The notes under the pieces were generated by a model. The model was not told the origin of the DNA. It saw only the letters and a list, made by a program, of their open reading frames with translations, and searched no databases. From Nitrospirales bacterium (GTDB lineage: Bacteria > Nitrospirota > Nitrospiria > Nitrospirales > UBA8639), in assembly GCA_021604005.1 (NCBI GenBank), contig BQIV01000026.1:1-64000 (forward strand): DNA of 64,000 nt. The letters are read 5' to 3'. Each line of letters begins with the position of its first letter. Positions within the stretch are counted from its first letter, which is position 1. Below, piece by piece: positions 1-9,172 of the stretch. Position numbers and translations under genes: made by a program.

Positions 1-151
1 TCATGATATTCTCGTGAGAAAGAACTTTTGCAAGGATTGATTCATCTGATAGAGTATAGATTCATCTCAGTTCTAAGAATTGATAGTCGTCACTCTCGCA
101 GTCTTAATCCAAAAAGTTTCTAGTTAACCAGCTATAGACGAGGTTCAACGG

Positions 152-1255
152 ATGAAAACTATAGAAGAAGCCATATTTCCTATTACCGATTATCAAGACC
201 GGCCTGCCGAAGAGCTGTTCGACCGTATTGTCGAAGCCAAGAAAACGCTTGGCAGCCAAGTGTTGATTCTCGGGCATAATTATCAACGGGATGAAGTTAT
301 TGTGCACGCTGATTTGCGTGGAGATTCATTGTTGCTCTCAAAGTTAGCGGCGGAACGTTCTGAATTTCCCAACGTCGTGTTTTGCGGCGTGCATTTTATG
401 GCTGAAACGGCTGATATTCTGAGCCAATCCAATCAGACGGTCATTTTACCGGACTTAGCGGCCGGGTGTTCGATGGCCGATATGGCGGCGATTGAACAGG
501 TCGATGAATGTTGGGATGCGCTTTCGTTGTTTATGCCGGTCGATGAGGTGGTGACGCCTGTGGTGTATGTGAATTCGGCGGCAGATCTCAAGGCGTTTTG
601 CGGAGAACATGGCGGAATTACCTGCACCTCTTCCAATGCCAAGGTGGTGATGGAGTGGGCTTGGTCACGACGAGAGAAAATTTTGTTTTTTCCAGATGAA
701 CATCTTGGTCGCAATGTGGCAAATAAAATGGGCTTCCCCAAGGACGAAATGATTGTCTGGGATCCGTTTAAAACAAACGGAGGCAACACCCCCGAGGCGA
801 TTCACAAAGCCAAGCTTATTCTTTGGAAAGGTCACTGTAGTGTCCACCAAATGTTTCAGCCACCCCATGTGGATTATTTTCGTAAACAGTATCCAGGTAT
901 CCAGGTTATCGTGCACCCTGAGTGTCATGAAGACGTGGTGAATAAAGCGGACTTTGTGGGGTCGACAGAGTTTATTATTCAGACGGTCAGTAAGGCTCCT
1001 GCCGGGACTTCGTGGGTTGTTGGGACAGAGTTGAATTTGGTCAACCGTCTCAAGGCTGAACAGACTGAGAAACAAGTGTTTTTCCTGTCGCCTATGGTGT
1101 GCCGATGTGCCACGATGTTTCGGATTGATGCGGCTCATCTGTGCTGGTCCATGGAAAACTTGGCTCAAGGACAAGTGGTGAATCAGATTTCTGTTCCTGA
1201 TGATGAAAAGGTCTTGGCCAAAGTTGCGTTGGATCGGATGATGGCGTTGAGTTAA
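152..1255 (+). CDS. nadA: Quinolinate synthase NadA
   Basis: NadA condenses iminoaspartate with dihydroxyacetone phosphate to quinolinate in de novo NAD synthesis, using an oxygen-sensitive [4Fe-4S] cluster. The 367-residue protein has the length of the longer, Bacillus-type NadA. Family signatures visible are GHNYQRDEV (41-49), the LAAGCSMADM block with C106, KGHCSVHQMF with C229, HPECHEDV, and the C-terminal CRCATM with C317 and C319. C106, C229 and C317/C319 are the likely cluster ligands. The ATG at 152 is preceded by GAGG about 9 bases upstream. ileS follows on the same strand after 167 bases, so the two may or may not share a transcript. No nadB or nadC is adjacent. Identification is firm. 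Confidence 0.96.
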   Translation: MKTIEEAIFPITDYQDRPAEELFDRIVEAKKTLGSQVLILGHNYQRDEVIVHADLRGDSLLLSKLAAERSEFPNVVFCGVHFMAETADILSQSNQTVILPDLAAGCSMADMAAIEQVDECWDALSLFMPVDEVVTPVVYVNSAADLKAFCGEHGGITCTSSNAKVVMEWAWSRREKILFFPDEHLGRNVANKMGFPKDEMIVWDPFKTNGGNTPEAIHKAKLILWKGHCSVHQMFQPPHVDYFRKQYPGIQVIVHPECHEDVVNKADFVGSTEFIIQTVSKAPAGTSWVVGTELNLVNRLKAEQTEKQVFFLSPMVCRCATMFRIDAAHLCWSMENLAQGQVVNQISVPDDEKVLAKVALDRMMALS

Positions 1256-1422
1256 TACTGCATTTTTCCTTCCACGACTACTCATTTCATCGAGTATGGA
1301 TTCGAAATACGCGTAGGGTTTTCGTGTTGTGTCTGTGCGGGATTCGTCAGCATTTGACGGGTCCCGAAGGCACGGCTAGAATGCCCGAAAGTTTGATGAT
1401 AGTTTTTAATAGCTGAGTATTC

Positions 1423-4281
1423 ATGGATTACAAGCCGACACTCAACCTTCCCCAGACAGAATTTCCCATGAAAGCCAATCTCCCTCAGCGGGAGCCCAAG
1501 TTGTTAGCTTGGTGGGAAGAGCACCAGTTGTATGAAAAAATTCAGGAAGCTGGGGCGGACAAACCCTTGTATATTCTTCATGATGGCCCACCCTATGCCA
1601 ATGGGAAAATCCATATCGGGCATGCGCTGAATAAGATACTCAAAGACATCATTATTAAGTACAAAACGATGGACGGGTACCGCGTCCCGTATGTTCCCGG
1701 ATGGGATTGTCATGGGTTGCCCATTGAACATCAGGTTACCAAACAGCTTGGTGAAAAGAAAAAGAGCCTCTCGGCGATTCAGCTCAGAGAGATGTGCCGT
1801 GATTACGCGAGCAAGTTTTACCGCATTCAGCGTAAGGAGTTTGAACGGTTAGGTGTGTTAGGCGATTGGGCGCATCCCTACCTGACCATGGACAAATCGT
1901 ATGAGGCGGCCATTGTTGAAGAGTTCGGGAAATTTGTTGAAAAGGGCGGCGTCTATAAAGGATTGAAGCCTGTGCTGTGGTGCACAGCCGATCAGACGGC
2001 GTTAGCTGAAGCCGAAGTCGAATACGAAGACCATACCTCTCCCTCGATCTATGTGAAGTTTCCTTTTGACGCTTCAGCTGCCAAGTTGGCCTCACCAGAT
2101 ATGTTTGGGATTCCCGCGCTGGCTGAGGCGCATCAGATCTCAATTGTCATTTGGACAACCACGCCATGGACGCTGCCGGCGAATCAAGCTATCGCGATTC
2201 ACCTGGACTTTGACTATGCCTTTCTTCAGGTTGGGAATGACGTGTTGGTCGTCGCTGAGAAACTTGTCGAGCAGGTCGCCAAGGCCTGCGGTTTGTCTGA
2301 CTACCGGGTTCTTGGCGTCAAAAAAGGCAAAGAGCAGTTTGAAGGTCTGACCTGTTCACGGCCCTTGACGAAAGGACATTCCCCCATACTGCTCGGAGAT
2401 TTTGTGACATTAGAGCAAGGGACCGGCTGTGTGCATATTGCGCCGGGTCATGGGATGGAAGACTACCTCCTTGCGCTCAAATACAATCAGGCTCCACAGC
2501 AAAGCATGCTGACCGAACCGCTTCAAGTCGTGGTTCCTGTTGATCACACGGGACGATTCAAGCCGGAAGTTGAAGATTTTGCCGGGCAGCCGGTGCTCAA
2601 AGCCAACCCGGAGATTGTCAAAAAATTAGAAGGCCATGGAGTCCTTCTCGGACACGGCTCGGTGAATCATTCGTATCCTCATTGTTGGCGATGTAAAAAC
2701 CCGGTCATTTTTCGAGCGACTGAGCAATGGTTTGTGTCGATGGAGCAAGGAGATTTGCGTGCACGGGCACTCAAAGAAATTGATCAAGTCCAATGGTTTC
2801 CGGAACGAGGGCGAGATCGAATTTATGGCATGATTCTCAATCGGCCGGATTGGTGTCTGTCACGTCAGCGGATTTGGGGAACGCCGATTCCGGGGTTCAC
2901 CTGTTCGACATGTCGCCAAACCTTGGTGAATACGATCGTGATCAATCATGTTGCTGGTCTCATGCGGGAACGTGGAGCCGATGTGTGGTTTGAGCTGTCG
3001 GCGGAGGAATTGTTGCCTCATGGCACAATATGTCAAGGATGCGGGGGGCAGGCCTTTACCAAAGAACAGGATATTTTAGATGTTTGGTTCGAATCGGGCA
3101 TCAGTCATGCGGCCGTCTTACAGGCCAAAGACCCACGTTGGTGGCCGGCAGATCTTTATCTCGAAGGATCAGACCAGCATCGAGGCTGGTTTCACAGTGC
3201 ACTGTTAACATCTGTGACGACGAACGAGTGCGCACCATACAAAGCGGTGTTGACTCATGGTTTTGTCGTGGATGGTGAAGGCAAAAAAATGTCTAAGTCT
3301 GCGGGGAATGTGGTGGCCCCGCAAGATGTGATTAATCAGTCCGGAGCCGATATTTTACGGTTGTGGGTGGCGTCGCAGGATTACCAAGAAGACTTGAGAA
3401 TTTCGCCGGACATTTTGAAGCAAACGGTCGATGCCTATCGAAAAATTCGCAATACCACGCGCTTTTTATTGAGCAATCTCTATGATTTTGATTCAGCTCA
3501 ACATCGTGTCGCGTATGATGACTTATCTGAGATCGATCAATGGGCACTTATGCGATTGGGACGTCTGATCGAGTCAGTCCAAAAAGCTTATGGTGACTTT
3601 GAGTTTCGTCAAGTCGTTCACGAACTTGACTATTTTTGTTCGGTAGACATGAGCGCGACCTATTTGGATATCCTCAAAGATCGCCTGTATACCTTTCCGA
3701 AGAACTCGCTATTACGAAGAGGTTCACAAACCGTGATCTTGGAGATTGTGATTGCTTTGTCGAAACTTCTGGCGCCGATCTTGAGTTTCACCTCTGAGGA
3801 AATCTGGCAGGAGTTACACAAGATGCGAGAGTTCTCAGAACCGTCGAGTGTTCATCTCTCATCTTTTCCAACACGTATTGACATTAAGGATGAGTCAAAA
3901 CTTGATGAGAATTGGAAGCTGTTATTGGAAGTTCGTACACTTGTCCTGGGCGTCTCTGAACATCGGCGAAGGGATAAAACCATTGGATCTTCATTGGAAG
4001 CTAAAGTTTCGATTACTGTACCTCAGAAGGCTAAATACCAACTTCTCTGCCGCTACCTTCCTGATTTGCCTACTCTTTTTATTGTATCTCAAGTGGAACT
4101 CAATCTCGATGAGAATTGGGGGATGACCACACAAGGATCTGAACCCCTAGGGTACCTTATAAAAGTAACCAAAGCCGACGGGACGAAATGTGAACGTTGT
4201 TGGAACTATCGAGTCAGAGTCGGTACAGATTCTCAGCATCCGACCTTGTGTGATCGTTGTCTGGAAGCCGTTGTGTCGTGA
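1423..4281 (+). CDS. ileS: Isoleucyl-tRNA synthetase
   Basis: Class I aminoacyl-tRNA synthetase that charges tRNA-Ile in the cytoplasm. At 952 residues it has normal bacterial length. The class I nucleotide-binding motif HIGH is at residues 64-67, preceded by the PPYANGKIH block, and KMSKS is at 622-626. The region between them holds the CP1 editing domain, including the WTTTPWTLPAN stretch. The C terminus carries the zinc-finger CERCWNYR near residue 923 and a second CDRC pair, typical of the IleS type with a C-terminal zinc site. The stop codon is directly followed by lspA, an ileS-lspA arrangement that is common in bacteria. I see no T-box or other leader structure in the 167 bases upstream. 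Confidence 0.97.
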   Translation: MDYKPTLNLPQTEFPMKANLPQREPKLLAWWEEHQLYEKIQEAGADKPLYILHDGPPYANGKIHIGHALNKILKDIIIKYKTMDGYRVPYVPGWDCHGLPIEHQVTKQLGEKKKSLSAIQLREMCRDYASKFYRIQRKEFERLGVLGDWAHPYLTMDKSYEAAIVEEFGKFVEKGGVYKGLKPVLWCTADQTALAEAEVEYEDHTSPSIYVKFPFDASAAKLASPDMFGIPALAEAHQISIVIWTTTPWTLPANQAIAIHLDFDYAFLQVGNDVLVVAEKLVEQVAKACGLSDYRVLGVKKGKEQFEGLTCSRPLTKGHSPILLGDFVTLEQGTGCVHIAPGHGMEDYLLALKYNQAPQQSMLTEPLQVVVPVDHTGRFKPEVEDFAGQPVLKANPEIVKKLEGHGVLLGHGSVNHSYPHCWRCKNPVIFRATEQWFVSMEQGDLRARALKEIDQVQWFPERGRDRIYGMILNRPDWCLSRQRIWGTPIPGFTCSTCRQTLVNTIVINHVAGLMRERGADVWFELSAEELLPHGTICQGCGGQAFTKEQDILDVWFESGISHAAVLQAKDPRWWPADLYLEGSDQHRGWFHSALLTSVTTNECAPYKAVLTHGFVVDGEGKKMSKSAGNVVAPQDVINQSGADILRLWVASQDYQEDLRISPDILKQTVDAYRKIRNTTRFLLSNLYDFDSAQHRVAYDDLSEIDQWALMRLGRLIESVQKAYGDFEFRQVVHELDYFCSVDMSATYLDILKDRLYTFPKNSLLRRGSQTVILEIVIALSKLLAPILSFTSEEIWQELHKMREFSEPSSVHLSSFPTRIDIKDESKLDENWKLLLEVRTLVLGVSEHRRRDKTIGSSLEAKVSITVPQKAKYQLLCRYLPDLPTLFIVSQVELNLDENWGMTTQGSEPLGYLIKVTKADGTKCERCWNYRVRVGTDSQHPTLCDRCLEAVVS

Positions 4282-4283
4282 CT

Positions 4284-4802
4284 ATGGTGAAACGATTTTC
4301 TATTCTGGCGATTGTGAGTGTGATCATCATTGTCGTTGATCAGGTGACGAAGTCCTATATCGCCACGACGATGTATCTTCATCAGTCCATTCCAATTATT
4401 CCTGAATATTTCAGCCTCACCTATATCCGAAACCCTGGTGCTGCTTTTGGAATTCTTGCGTCAAGCAGCAGTGGGTTTCGGATGGTCTTTTTCCTCATTA
4501 CCTCAATCTTTGCGCTCGGTCTGCTCATTACGATTTTTGTCAGGTTGGAGCCAAACGATTGGTGGGGGCAGTTGACGATCTCGAGTATTTTCGGTGGTGC
4601 GATTGGAAACCTAATCGATCGCCTGCAGTTTGGCGAGGTCATCGACTTCCTCGATTTCTATGTCAATGGCTATCACTGGCCTGCGTTTAATGTGGCCGAT
4701 ATGGCCATCAGTATTGGCGTCTGCTCGTTATTCCTGCTGTTTGCATTTGAAAAACGCAAGCCCGAACTATCCCCGCAACAACCCCAAGAAGATCTTCGCT
4801 GA
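4284..4802 (+). CDS. lspA: Lipoprotein signal peptidase II
   Basis: Inner-membrane aspartyl protease that removes the signal peptide of diacylglyceryl-modified prolipoproteins. From the ATG at 4284 the protein has 172 residues and four hydrophobic segments. The family blocks are present: VVDQVTK near the N terminus, RNPGAAFG, GGAIGNLIDR with catalytic D112, and FNVADMAI with catalytic D139. The gene begins 2 bases after the ileS stop; a GTG at 4278 overlapping that stop is an alternative start, and either implies translational coupling. Likely substrates in this window include Pal, the YbgF-like protein and the CpaD-like lipoprotein. Confidence 0.95.
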   Translation: MVKRFSILAIVSVIIIVVDQVTKSYIATTMYLHQSIPIIPEYFSLTYIRNPGAAFGILASSSSGFRMVFFLITSIFALGLLITIFVRLEPNDWWGQLTISSIFGGAIGNLIDRLQFGEVIDFLDFYVNGYHWPAFNVADMAISIGVCSLFLLFAFEKRKPELSPQQPQEDLR

Positions 4803-4892
4803 CAGAGTGCTGCGTTGTTCTCCGTGCGTGCCGTTCGCTTTTACTATTCAAGTTTGACCCCTATTGCTGAAGAGCGAGTAAAGTATCGTTTG

Positions 4893-4983
4893 TGAAGCGT
4901 GAAGCGGGGAAATGCAAAGTGAAAAGTGCAAACTGCAAAATGAAAAATGGCGACGAGCAACGAACGACAAGCAACGAGAGAAA
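4893..4983. repeat. Imperfect short-period repeats between lspA and ttuA
   Basis: Between two convergent genes there is a low-complexity run of three blocks: GTGAAGC/GTGAAGCG units, then AAAGTGAAAAGTGC/AAACTGCAAAATG units, then GCAACGAACGACAAGCAACG units. Each block consists of short imperfect direct repeats with a period of about 7-11 bases. It does not code for anything I recognise. It may be slippage-derived spacer DNA or the 3' end of convergent transcripts. Confidence 0.55.
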
Positions 4984-4987
4984 CGTA

Positions 4988-5923
4988 TTACTGAGCTGGG
5001 GTTTTGGCGCGGGCGACCATTTTACAATAGGAACAGATGCCTGTACTGGTGGGTTGACTGCAGGTGGTGCAGGGTTGGAGTGTACGTTGATCCGTGTCGG
5101 TCATGGATCCGTGTGCGGCTTGCGCCTTTTCTTGCTTGGCAAGAAATTGCCAATAGAAGGTGTGCTTGGTGCCTGGTGATTCTGCCTCGAGTCGATTGAG
5201 GACGTCTTTGTAGACCAGCATTTTTGCCCCTTTGGACATTGGACATTCTTCTACCATGTAGTCAATCCGGTTGACGACGGCATAGGCGGCAATTTCTCGT
5301 TCAGTCAGGCGATAGAGGGGTTTGACTTTTTTGGCAAAGCCGTCCATTGATGCCGGAAGTGTGGGACTTTGTTTCTGGAGATACTCTTCCTGCCAGTGCA
5401 GCACATTGCCTAAGAGGCGTGCGGCTTCGTCGTCTAGATTATGGCCCGTCGCCATGACATCGTAGCCCCCTTGAATGGCGGCGCGGTTAAATTGATACCG
5501 TTTGATGGTTCCACATGTTGAACAGGTTGGACGTCGAACCATATTGGCGAGATCGGGAATGCTTGCGCCTTCTTCCTCTTCCACATTGTGAATGGTGAGC
5601 GTGGCTCCACATGGCACGGCAATCTGTTCCGTAAACTGTTCGACTTTTTCGCGTGAGCCTTGCGAATAGGTTCCGATGCCCTGGTCAACATAGAGCGCGT
5701 CCGCTCGATAGCCAAGTTTCAAGAGGATTTCCCACAGCGTCAGGCTGTCTTTTCCACCTGAGACCGCGACCAGAATGCGGTCGTTGGTGCTGAACATGTG
5801 CTGCGATGTAATCGCTTTCTGCACCTGGGTTCTCACGAAATCCGTAAGACAGACTGGGCAAAAGGCCGTGTTGTGACGTGGCAACCGTAGGACAGCGCGA
5901 GCTGGACATTTCCGGCATTTCAT
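4988..5923 (-). CDS. ttuA: TtuA-family tRNA 2-thiolation enzyme
   Basis: ATP-pyrophosphatase of the TtuA/TtcA/Ncs6 group, which adenylates a tRNA base and replaces its oxygen with sulfur; TtuA makes 2-thioribothymidine at position 54. The 311-residue protein has an N-terminal zinc site (C3, C6, C22, C25), the PP-loop SGGKDS (55-60), CSTCG (C134, C137) plus C227 in EECPMSKG as probable [4Fe-4S] ligands, and a C-terminal zinc site (C285, C288, C297, C300). Two zinc sites around the PP-loop point to TtuA rather than TtcA. The start ATG overlaps the stop of a ubiquitin-like sulfur-carrier gene by 4 bases, which strongly supports a TtuA/TtuB pair. Exact target base is inferred, not visible. Confidence 0.85.
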   Translation of the reverse strand: MKCRKCPARAVLRLPRHNTAFCPVCLTDFVRTQVQKAITSQHMFSTNDRILVAVSGGKDSLTLWEILLKLGYRADALYVDQGIGTYSQGSREKVEQFTEQIAVPCGATLTIHNVEEEEGASIPDLANMVRRPTCSTCGTIKRYQFNRAAIQGGYDVMATGHNLDDEAARLLGNVLHWQEEYLQKQSPTLPASMDGFAKKVKPLYRLTEREIAAYAVVNRIDYMVEECPMSKGAKMLVYKDVLNRLEAESPGTKHTFYWQFLAKQEKAQAAHGSMTDTDQRTLQPCTTCSQPTSTGICSYCKMVARAKTPAQ

Positions 5924-6144
5924 GACGTCCGCTCCGATCCCCCGGAAATAACCGGGCGAATTTCAATAATATCAGTATCAGCTAACAGTTCATCTTCGGT
6001 CACGAGATCCTGCCCGCGAATCACGAGATAGGCTTCGGGAATCAAATGCAGTTCGGTGAACAGATCACGCACGTGTTTCGGCCCTTTGATTTCGATCTCT
6101 TTCGTTGGGTGGCTGAGATGAATTTTCATAGAAGACTTCATCAT
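5920..6144 (-). CDS. ThiS/MoaD/TtuB-like ubiquitin-fold sulfur carrier
   Basis: Small beta-grasp protein of 74 residues, probably the sulfur donor for the downstream TtuA-like enzyme; TtuB carries sulfur as a C-terminal thiocarboxylate. Conserved features are the VRDLFTELHL helix, VIRGQDLV, the DTDIIEIRPV strand and a Gly-Gly pair at 68-69. Unusually the Gly-Gly is not terminal: five residues (SERTS) follow before the stop, so activation would need trimming or an alternative mechanism. The reading frame is read directly into the ATGA overlap with ttuA, so the extension is not an artefact of frame choice. The start may be the Met at 6144 or the Met at 6129 (MKIHLS, typical of MoaD-like proteins); neither has a strong ribosome site. 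Confidence 0.8.
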   Translation of the reverse strand: MMKSSMKIHLSHPTKEIEIKGPKHVRDLFTELHLIPEAYLVIRGQDLVTEDELLADTDIIEIRPVISGGSERTS

Positions 6145-6286
6145 ACGATTGCGATACGGAACTTTGCAATATAGCGAAAAAGGCTTGTGAGACGTGGGTT
6201 ATTTGTTAGAACGTTAGCCTGTATTGTTAAAAGAACAGTGCTGTGGTGATCCATCTGACGGCGAACGGGCTGAAAGGAATACCCTG

Positions 6287-6674
6287 ATGACGTTCAAACA
6301 CCTCTTGTTTACTCTTCTGTGGGTAGGATGTTTCAACCTGTCCATTGCGACGGCTGTTACATTGACGATGGATGGTGGCAAGCTGACGGGTGCCTCTACT
6401 GTCAATGTGAATGGTGTGTTCTATAATGTCGAGTTTGTGGACGGCAGTTGTGTTTCACTATTTTCGGGGGTGTGATGACAAGAGTGATTTTCTTTTTACC
6501 AGCGTGACCGTTCGGCGGACTGTCTCCACGTTGGGTGAGCCGGCTCATTACGCCCGATGGTCTACCACGTCACAGACGGCGGTGCCCGAGCCTTCCACGC
6601 TTGTGTTATTGTTCACCGGTTTAATGGGCCTAGCCGGCTATCAGTGGCAGTGCGGACGACCTTTGCGGACCTAG
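6287..6674 (+). pseudogene. PEP-CTERM secreted protein, frameshifted
   Basis: The 5' part, from the ATG at 6287, encodes a signal peptide (MTFKHLLFTLLWVGC and so on) and the start of a beta-rich secreted domain ending VEFVDGSCVSLF, then stops at 6475. In the next frame the protein continues as GCDDKSDFLF and ends with a classical PEP-CTERM sorting tail: VPEPSTLVLLF, a hydrophobic segment, then a basic tail with R residues. The frames join if one G is removed from the run of five G at 6466-6470, giving about 128 residues. PEP-CTERM proteins are sorted by an exosortase/EpsH system, which is not in this window. This could be a true pseudogene, a phase-variable homopolymer or an assembly error. 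Confidence 0.7.
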
Positions 6675-6989
6675 GTTGAATACGCCCATCAGTTCCCCTT
6701 GTCTCTATCCTAATAATTTTTCTTCAGCTACGCGTTTTGAGGCGGTCCCAGTCTTATCCTACTATACCCATAGTGTTCACAGTTTTTTCGCACTCAACGG
6801 GCGTTTCTAGGATAATCGAAGCGGCTATAAGAGTGAAAATCGTCGATCATGACGCCCACACAATAAAAATTTGTATGGTAAACACCTAAAAAGGTGTTAG
6901 AATTTATTCTATATGTCCACGTAAAGACAGGTATGACATTCTAAGGCTCATCAGAGACATAACTGGGAGGCACCAAGGAGGGGAATCCC
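6675..6989. other. Non-coding leader region of tkt with a small hairpin
   Basis: This 315-base gap has no convincing gene. It holds a 6-bp hairpin at 6881-6898 (AACACC, loop TAAAAA, GGTGTT) in an AT-rich stretch upstream of tkt, which may be a weak terminator or leader structure. A strong ribosome site AAGGAGG lies at 6975-6981, in front of the tkt ATG at 6990. No clear sigma-70 promoter could be picked out. Confidence 0.4.
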
Positions 6990-9053
6990 ATGACAGACCC
7001 GTATCAGCCCATTGATCAGAAATGTATCAATACCATTCGTACGCTCTCGATGGATGCCGTCCAAGCGGCGAATTCCGGCCATCCCGGAACGGCCATGGCT
7101 TTGGCACCTGTGGTCTATACACTCTGGAATCATCTCTTGCGATTCGACCCTGCCGATCCGATTTGGCCCAACCGGGATCGTTTTGTGCTGTCCATCGGGC
7201 ATGCTTCGATGTTGTTGTATTCCCTCCTGCATCTGTGTGGCGTGAAATCCGTGAATGCCCAGTACGAGCGATTGGGGCAACCGTCGGTGACGCTTGATGA
7301 CATTAAGCGATTTCGTCAATTGGAAAGCAAGTGTCCTGGGCATCCCGAGTATCGCTGGACGTCGGGCATTGAAACGACGACTGGACCATTAGGGCAAGGT
7401 GTTGCCACGAGTGTGGGCATGGCGATGGCCGAACGATGGATGGCAGGATATTTTAATCGTCCGGACTTTGAGATGATTAACTATGACACCTATGCGTTGT
7501 GTGGTGATGGGTGCATGATGGAAGGGGTGTCAAGCGAAGCGGCGTCGTTGGCGGGTCATCTGAAGTTATCAAACCTGTGTTGGATCTACGATAACAACAA
7601 GATTACCATCGAAGGACATACGGATTGGGCGTTCAGCGAAGATGTGGCCACTCGGTTCATTGCCTATGGCTGGAATGTCACCAGAGTCGGTGATGCGAAC
7701 GATCTGGACATGCTCACCCGTGCGTTTCACACGTTCAAGAAGGAATCCGACCGGCCAACGTTGATTATTGTGGATAGCCATATTGCCTTTGGTGCACCGA
7801 ACAAACAAGATACGCATGCGGCCCATGGAGAGCCTCTAGGAGAAGAGGAAATTCGCCTCACCAAACGCAATTATGGATGGCCGGAAGATGAAACGTTCCT
7901 GGTCCCACCGGAAGTCTCTCGACATTTTGAAGAAGGAATCGGAGAACGAGGGAAGGTGATGCGTGATGCGTGGATGACGCGTTTTGAGGAGTATAAGAAA
8001 CGCCATGCCGACTTGGCTGATCATCTCTACACCATGCAACATCGAGGATTGCCCAAAGGCTGGGATGCCAATTTGCCGATGTTTCCTGCTGATGCGAAGG
8101 GCAAGGCGGGACGGGAGGTTTCGGGGAAAGTTCTCAATGTGCTTGCGCAAAATATCCCTTGGCTGATAGGAGGGGCAGCGGATTTAGCGCCCTCCACAAA
8201 AACGCGATTGACGTTTGACGGGGCAGGGGAGTTTACCGCGCAGGAGCCGATCGGACGGAATGTCCATTTTGGCGTTCGTGAGCATGCCATGGGCGCTATC
8301 CTGAATGGCCTCTCGCTCTCAAAAGTCCGGCCGTATGGATCGGGGTTTTTCATTTTCAGCGATTATGCCCGTCCCACCATCCGACTGAGCGCGCTGATGG
8401 AAATTCCGGTTATCCATATTTTTACCCACGATTCCATTGGGGTGGGTGAAGACGGTCCGACGCATCAGCCAATCGAGCAATTACCGTCGTTGCGGGCGAT
8501 TCCCGGCCTGATTACGATCCGTCCAGCGGATGCCAATGAAGTCGTAGAAGCCTGGAAGATCATCATGCAGCTACGGCATGAGCCTGCGGTTTTAATTTTG
8601 ACACGGCAAGCGCTTCCGACGTTGGATCGCACGAAGTATGCGTCAGCTGTCGGTGTGGAAAAGGGGGCCTACGTGTTGGCCGATGCACCCAATGGTCAGC
8701 CTGAGGTCTTGTTGTTGGCCACGGGAAGCGAAGTCTCGCTCTGTGTGGAGGCGCATGAGCAGCTCACAGGTGATGGGATCAGAAGCCGGGTCGTGAGCAT
8801 GCCGTCTTGGGAGTTGTTTGAACAGCAAACCGTCGACTACCGCGAGTCCGTTATTCCGTCACACGTCACTGCTCGCGTGTCTGTGGAATTAGCATCGACG
8901 TTTGGATGGACCCAGTATGTCGGGGCAAACGGGCACAGTATCGGTATCAATACATTTGGTGCATCGGCTCCGCTTAAGGAATTAGCCAAAAAATTTGGTT
9001 TTTCGGCAGGCAATGTGGTTGCTGCAGCTAAGTCGCAACTAAAACAGATATAA
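6990..9053 (+). CDS. tkt: Transketolase
   Basis: Thiamine-diphosphate enzyme moving two-carbon ketol units between sugar phosphates in the pentose phosphate or Calvin cycle. The 687-residue length is normal for a full transketolase. Visible signatures: the N-terminal HPGTAMALAP block, the TPP/Mg motif GDGCMMEG starting at residue 172 and ending with NNKITIEG, the central pyrimidine-binding domain with FGVREHAMG, and DGPTHQPIEQL followed by RPADANE. The ATG follows AAGGAGG at 6975-6981. The next gene is the transaldolase-isomerase fusion, so the pair supplies most of the non-oxidative pentose phosphate branch. Confidence 0.97.
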   Translation: MTDPYQPIDQKCINTIRTLSMDAVQAANSGHPGTAMALAPVVYTLWNHLLRFDPADPIWPNRDRFVLSIGHASMLLYSLLHLCGVKSVNAQYERLGQPSVTLDDIKRFRQLESKCPGHPEYRWTSGIETTTGPLGQGVATSVGMAMAERWMAGYFNRPDFEMINYDTYALCGDGCMMEGVSSEAASLAGHLKLSNLCWIYDNNKITIEGHTDWAFSEDVATRFIAYGWNVTRVGDANDLDMLTRAFHTFKKESDRPTLIIVDSHIAFGAPNKQDTHAAHGEPLGEEEIRLTKRNYGWPEDETFLVPPEVSRHFEEGIGERGKVMRDAWMTRFEEYKKRHADLADHLYTMQHRGLPKGWDANLPMFPADAKGKAGREVSGKVLNVLAQNIPWLIGGAADLAPSTKTRLTFDGAGEFTAQEPIGRNVHFGVREHAMGAILNGLSLSKVRPYGSGFFIFSDYARPTIRLSALMEIPVIHIFTHDSIGVGEDGPTHQPIEQLPSLRAIPGLITIRPADANEVVEAWKIIMQLRHEPAVLILTRQALPTLDRTKYASAVGVEKGAYVLADAPNGQPEVLLLATGSEVSLCVEAHEQLTGDGIRSRVVSMPSWELFEQQTVDYRESVIPSHVTARVSVELASTFGWTQYVGANGHSIGINTFGASAPLKELAKKFGFSAGNVVAAAKSQLKQI

Positions 9054-9172
9054 ACGTTGTCGATGCCGCTCTCATAAAATCGGCTCTAAAGCCTTGACTA
9101 GTCTTTCATTGTTGAGGGTGAATATTTCTCATGAACGTGAAACGTAAAACATTATAGGTAAGGAGGCTCACT

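Noticed and set aside
1256-1422. T-box leader upstream of ileS
   Set aside because: No T-box sequence or specifier-like structure was seen in the gap.
4988-5923. TtcA (tRNA 2-thiocytidine) enzyme
   Set aside because: Two four-Cys zinc sites and an overlapping sulfur-carrier gene point to the TtuA group.
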